22,076 bases of DNA from a virus, in IMG/VR virus record IMGVR_UViG_3300009604_004001, positions 1 to 22,076 of that record; one strand, written 5' to 3'. The position numbers were made by a program, and so were the translations under genes. Of this stretch, positions 20,327 to 22,076 are shown piece by piece. The stretch's first letter is position 1. Every line of letters starts with the position of its first letter. The notes below the pieces were generated by a model. It was not told the DNA's origin. It worked only from the letters and a program-made list of their open reading frames with translations, and ran no database searches.

Positions 20327-20874
20327 GCCTCACCCCCTTCGACCATCTCGCTGTTCGAGAAGGCAGCCGGTGAGCTCATGCGGCGGCGCACGCGCTCTCG
20401 GTGTTGAGCTACCTTGTCCTCAAGGAAGCCCTCGTCTTCACCCTCGGCATCGCTTCCGCAGTCGTTGCATACGAACTCGCTTGAGTCGATCTTCTCCAGA
20501 CCGCCCGTCAGGCCACGGTCAGCGTCGACATACACCGAGATGATGAACGTCGGGTCTCCAGCGAAGTGGGACTCGCACATTGGGTTGCTGCACTTGATGA
20601 TGCCTTTTCCTTCAATCTCAGGGAGGCCGGGCCACGCGGTGGTATTGGCCGCCTCGTAGACAGGCTCCAGCTTTTCACGCGCCTGGCAGACAGACTCGCG
20701 CAGGTGTTCCCACAGCGTCTTGTCTTCAGATGCTCCGGGGCACTTGGCCAGAAGCATTGGTATGGAACACTTCGATGTGCCCAGCAAGTCGAACACATGT
20801 CCGAGTTCTACCGTAGCCTCATCCAGATGCTCGTAGATTTCCACAAGGAGTTCGTACAGTTCGTCGCGGGTCAT
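20323..20874 (-). CDS. Hypothetical protein with zinc-ribbon-like cysteines, 183 aa
   Basis: The ATG at 20874 is preferred: it overlaps the preceding stop by ATGA, and its first residues MTRDELYELLVEIYEHL match MTRNELFELIEAV of the preceding gene. The frame is open to 20910. The N-terminal half is helical. The C-terminal half holds IIKCSNPMCESHF and FVCNDCGSD, two cysteine pairs about 40 residues apart, which could form a zinc site. A long acidic then basic tail follows (AEGEDEGFLEDKVAQHRERVRRRM). The family is not recognised. It belongs to the coupled chain leading to the helicase. Confidence 0.6.
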   Translation of the reverse strand: MTRDELYELLVEIYEHLDEATVELGHVFDLLGTSKCSIPMLLAKCPGASEDKTLWEHLRESVCQAREKLEPVYEAANTTAWPGLPEIEGKGIIKCSNPMCESHFAGDPTFIISVYVDADRGLTGGLEKIDSSEFVCNDCGSDAEGEDEGFLEDKVAQHRERVRRRMSSPAAFSNSEMVEGGEA

Positions 20875-21050
20875 GACTGGCCTCCTTCCATCAAAGCGAT
20901 GCCTTGGCACTCGGATTGCTTGATTGCCTCAAGCGCGTCGCGGGCGTCTTCAAGACTCTCCCTCCAATCGGCAGGCGGGTCGTCTTGCACGGCTGACACG
21001 ATAGAGTGGTCAACGGCTTCGATGAGCTCGAACAGTTCGTTGCGGGTCAT
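20871..21050 (-). CDS. Small hypothetical protein, 59 aa, sharing an N-terminus with the next gene
   Basis: ATG at 21050, stop TGA at 20873-20871. The product begins MTRNELFELIEAVDHSIV and ends GIALMEGGQS; it is acidic and helical. The first 25 nt closely resemble those of the downstream gene (ATGACCCGC-AAC/GAC-GAACTGT...), implying duplication of the start region. A promoter (21096-21124) and a leader element (21057-21069) lie just upstream, and its stop overlaps the next ATG by 4 nt. This makes it the likely first gene of the large leftward modification/helicase unit. Function unknown. Confidence 0.6.
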   Translation of the reverse strand: MTRNELFELIEAVDHSIVSAVQDDPPADWRESLEDARDALEAIKQSECQGIALMEGGQS

Positions 21051-21092
21051 GGGTCTCTCGTTGTTGTGTGTCTTGTCAGAATGCCTGACCTA

Positions 21093-21221
21093 TTAGTAGT
21101 AACCAAGGCGGATAACGGTGTCAAGCAAGGCACCGGTACCCACTGCCACACATGCCACCAGCCAGGCCAGCATGCTGCCAGCCATCGCGCATTCCACCAG
21201 GTCGTAGTCAGTCGTTCTCAT
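21093..21221 (-). CDS. 42-residue single-pass membrane protein
   Basis: ATG at 21221 with GGAGG about 8 nt upstream; stop TAA at 21095-21093. The sequence starts MRTTDYDLVECAMAGSMLAW and continues LVACVAVGTGALLDTVIRLGYY. Residues about 12-34 form one hydrophobic helix rich in Ala/Gly/Val, with a charged start and an aromatic end. It starts 4 nt after the stop of the upstream gene. The 3' end carries the TTGACA promoter of the next unit. Function unknown; possibilities include a membrane effector or superinfection factor. Confidence 0.5.
   Translation of the reverse strand: MRTTDYDLVECAMAGSMLAWLVACVAVGTGALLDTVIRLGYY
21096..21124 (-). promoter_or_regulatory. Leftward promoter for the modification/helicase unit
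   Basis: On the minus strand TTGACA (21124-21119), a 17-bp spacer and TACTAC (21101-21096) are present. The -35 is perfect; the -10 is weak by TATAAT but shares the TAC start with the other two leftward promoters. An inverted repeat CGGTG-N10-CACCG overlaps the -35. Confidence 0.5.
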
Positions 21222-21225
21222 TGTC

Positions 21226-21783
21226 TCACTCCTCCAGGCCGAATGGATTCTCGGCCACGGCTTGTATCCCTTCCGCCTTGTTGCGGTACCACCGGGTCGC
21301 CCGAACCCCGTCGCGCATGTTTCGCTTGGGGTACCAACCGAGCTCGCGCAGAGCAGCGGCGACCATCATCTCTCTTTGCTTCAATGAGCTCACAGCCTGG
21401 ACCACTGGGTAGTCTCCCACCGCAAGCAGCACGTCACCCACCGTCATACCCGCTCGCGCGCGAAGGTCGGTGTAGTCCTCGACCGCAGCCACCAGGCCAG
21501 CGTCCGGAACCAGGTGAGCATCCCGCTTGCGCTTGTGCTTGGAGCTCCTCTTCTCCGCACCAGTCAACAGCCCCAGTCTCACGATGTCAGGGTGCGCATT
21601 CACACTGTGCTTGTCGTACAGATACAGAACCATCCTGGCCAGGTCAATCTCAGTCATCTCCCGGCCACGCCAGTACAGACGAGCTTGCCCAGCACCAGTC
21701 AGCTGATACGACAGCCGACCGCTGAACACTGGGTCTGTCAAGACAGCGTTGGATACGTCACGAATACCGCTCTTAAAGGACAA
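21226..21783 (-). CDS. Hypothetical protein, about 185 aa, TTG start with near-perfect Shine-Dalgarno
   Basis: The frame is open to 21933, but a TTG at 21783 follows GGAGGTGAT, close to the full anti-16S complement, at proper spacing, so I take it as the start. The product begins MSFKSGIRDVSNAVLTDPVF. It has a mixed alpha/beta N-terminus (SYQLTGAGQARLYWRGREMTEIDLARMVLYLYDK), a basic patch (EKRSSKHKRKRD), helices (VGDVLLAVGDYPVVQAVSSLKQREMMVAAALRELGWYPKRNM) and a C-terminal TRWYRNKAEG. The LRELGWYPKRNMRDGVRATRWYR end resembles a DNA-binding winged tail often seen in phage replication accessory proteins, but this is uncertain. First visible gene of the leftward half. Confidence 0.6.
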   Translation of the reverse strand: MSFKSGIRDVSNAVLTDPVFSGRLSYQLTGAGQARLYWRGREMTEIDLARMVLYLYDKHSVNAHPDIVRLGLLTGAEKRSSKHKRKRDAHLVPDAGLVAAVEDYTDLRARAGMTVGDVLLAVGDYPVVQAVSSLKQREMMVAAALRELGWYPKRNMRDGVRATRWYRNKAEGIQAVAENPFGLEE

Positions 21784-21920
21784 AATCACCTCCAATAGGG
21801 GTATCCATACCTTACAGTGCCACCCACGTCTACCTTTTTGCCACACCTTTCGGTTTTTGGTAAAGGGTATGGCAAAACGCCTGAAAGTAGGCGAAATGAG
21901 CCTGGTTTGCCCCTCAGTGT

Positions 21921-21930
21921 GCCACGTGGC
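21921..21930. promoter_or_regulatory. Perfect 10-bp palindrome GCCACGTGGC
   Basis: It equals its own reverse complement and lies in the noncoding region upstream of the leftward gene at 21783. It could be a dimeric protein binding site. Nothing else supports a specific regulator. Confidence 0.3.
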
Positions 21931-21965
21931 CACATAGTAGTGGGTAAAAATGGCTCAAAGGGGGG

Positions 21966-21999
21966 CAGTGGTAAGTTGCTGATGTCGCTACTGTTTTTT
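21966..21999 (+). terminator. Weak rightward hairpin followed by a T6 run
   Basis: CAGTGGT (21966-21972) can pair with GCTACTG (21987-21993) using two G-T wobbles, with a 14-nt loop, and TTTTTT follows at 21994-21999. This is the shape of an intrinsic terminator on the plus strand, but the stem is weak and no rightward gene is seen upstream. Confidence 0.25.
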
Positions 22000-22051
22000 A
22001 GGTTTGCCTCTCCTGCCCTACCTTCTTCCCTAAAACAAACATTCCTGAAAA

Positions 22052-22075
22052 GGGGGGAGAGGGGATAGGGTGGGG
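22052..22075 (+). other. G-quadruplex motif (four G tracts)
   Basis: The plus strand reads G6-AGA-G4-ATA-G3-T-G4, with loops of 3, 3 and 1 nt, satisfying the standard four-tract quadruplex rule. It sits at the window edge in the noncoding region beyond the last leftward gene. Confidence 0.6.
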
Positions 22076-22076
22076 A

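Larger units (their letters stand above)
21784..22076. other. Roughly 290-bp region without a convincing gene; structured control region
   Basis: No reading frame here has a credible start or protein-like composition. The region holds an inverted repeat GGTAT-CC-ATACC (21800-21811), an imperfect 15-bp inverted repeat (21836-21850 against 21862-21877), a perfect 10-bp palindrome GCCACGTGGC (21921-21930), and a G-rich right end. It would include the promoter for the gene at 21783, although no clean -35/-10 pair is seen. An origin, an operator cluster or a transcription control site are possible. Confidence 0.4.

Noticed and set aside
21006-21725. 239-residue plus-strand frame near the right end
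   Set aside because: Proline/serine/cysteine-rich composition typical of an antisense shadow; no ribosome site; the opposite strand has better-supported genes.
21817-22068. 83-residue plus-strand frame at the right end
   Set aside because: No credible ribosome site, and the frame runs through the inverted repeats and the G-rich tract.
1-22076. tRNA, rRNA, insertion sequence, integrase or attachment site
   Set aside because: None seen: no cloverleaf-like sequence, no transposase or integrase motifs, and no terminal inverted repeats with target duplication.

Overview
This window looks like part of a double-stranded DNA bacteriophage genome, or a metagenomic phage contig. It has densely packed small genes, long runs of 1-4 nt gene overlaps, and two blocks facing each other. 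No terminase, portal, major capsid, integrase, tRNA or rRNA gene is visible, so taxonomy and lifestyle cannot be fixed. The host is unknown. The Shine-Dalgarno sites (AGGAG/GGAG) and TTGACA-type promoters indicate a bacterium.

Left block, + strand, about 1-6228 (late/virion and lysis type genes): a gene cut by the window edge; a run of small beta-rich proteins likely to be virion decoration, fiber or accessory proteins; two short membrane-anchored, coiled-coil-like proteins; an adjacent pair of DUF2589-like proteins; a probable endolysin (peptidoglycan-binding domain plus L,D-transpeptidase-like domain); and a small acidic protein with a perfect 30-bp tandem repeat. At least four of the beta-rich proteins appear to be diverged paralogues. 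The block ends at a hairpin (6217-6236) shared with the convergent leftward genes.

Right block, mostly - strand, about 6248-21783 (early/replication/modification genes). It appears to contain at least three leftward transcription units. (a) 8834 to 6248: YqaJ-type exonuclease, RecT annealase and an unknown gene, a recombination pair. This unit is divergent from a small Cro-like regulator at 8936. (b) 13973 to 9716: an unknown gene, an HTH regulator, a CHC2/TOPRIM primase, a VapE-type ATPase, a paralogue of the virion gene at 254, and two unknowns. (c) About 21050 to 14039: small unknowns, a coiled-coil/winged-helix-like protein, a UvsW/XPB-like SF2 helicase, a 22-residue membrane microprotein, a GNAT-like protein, a DNA methyltransferase, a PP-loop (PAPS reductase/DndC-like) ATPase and a radical SAM enzyme. 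Most of unit (c) is joined by 4-nt stop/start overlaps.

Each of the three units is preceded by TTGACA-17 bp-TACnnn. The -35 regions share a TGTCAAG...GGCA signature (plus-strand reading) and carry inverted repeats, so they may be co-regulated by one of the phage HTH proteins. The strongest leads are the operator architecture at 14003-14035, the radical SAM/PP-loop/methyltransferase cassette, the DUF2589 pair in a late operon, the virion-gene paralogue sitting in the replication operon, and several membrane microproteins. The last 290 bp (21784-22076) hold no convincing gene but carry inverted repeats and a four-tract G-quadruplex motif.
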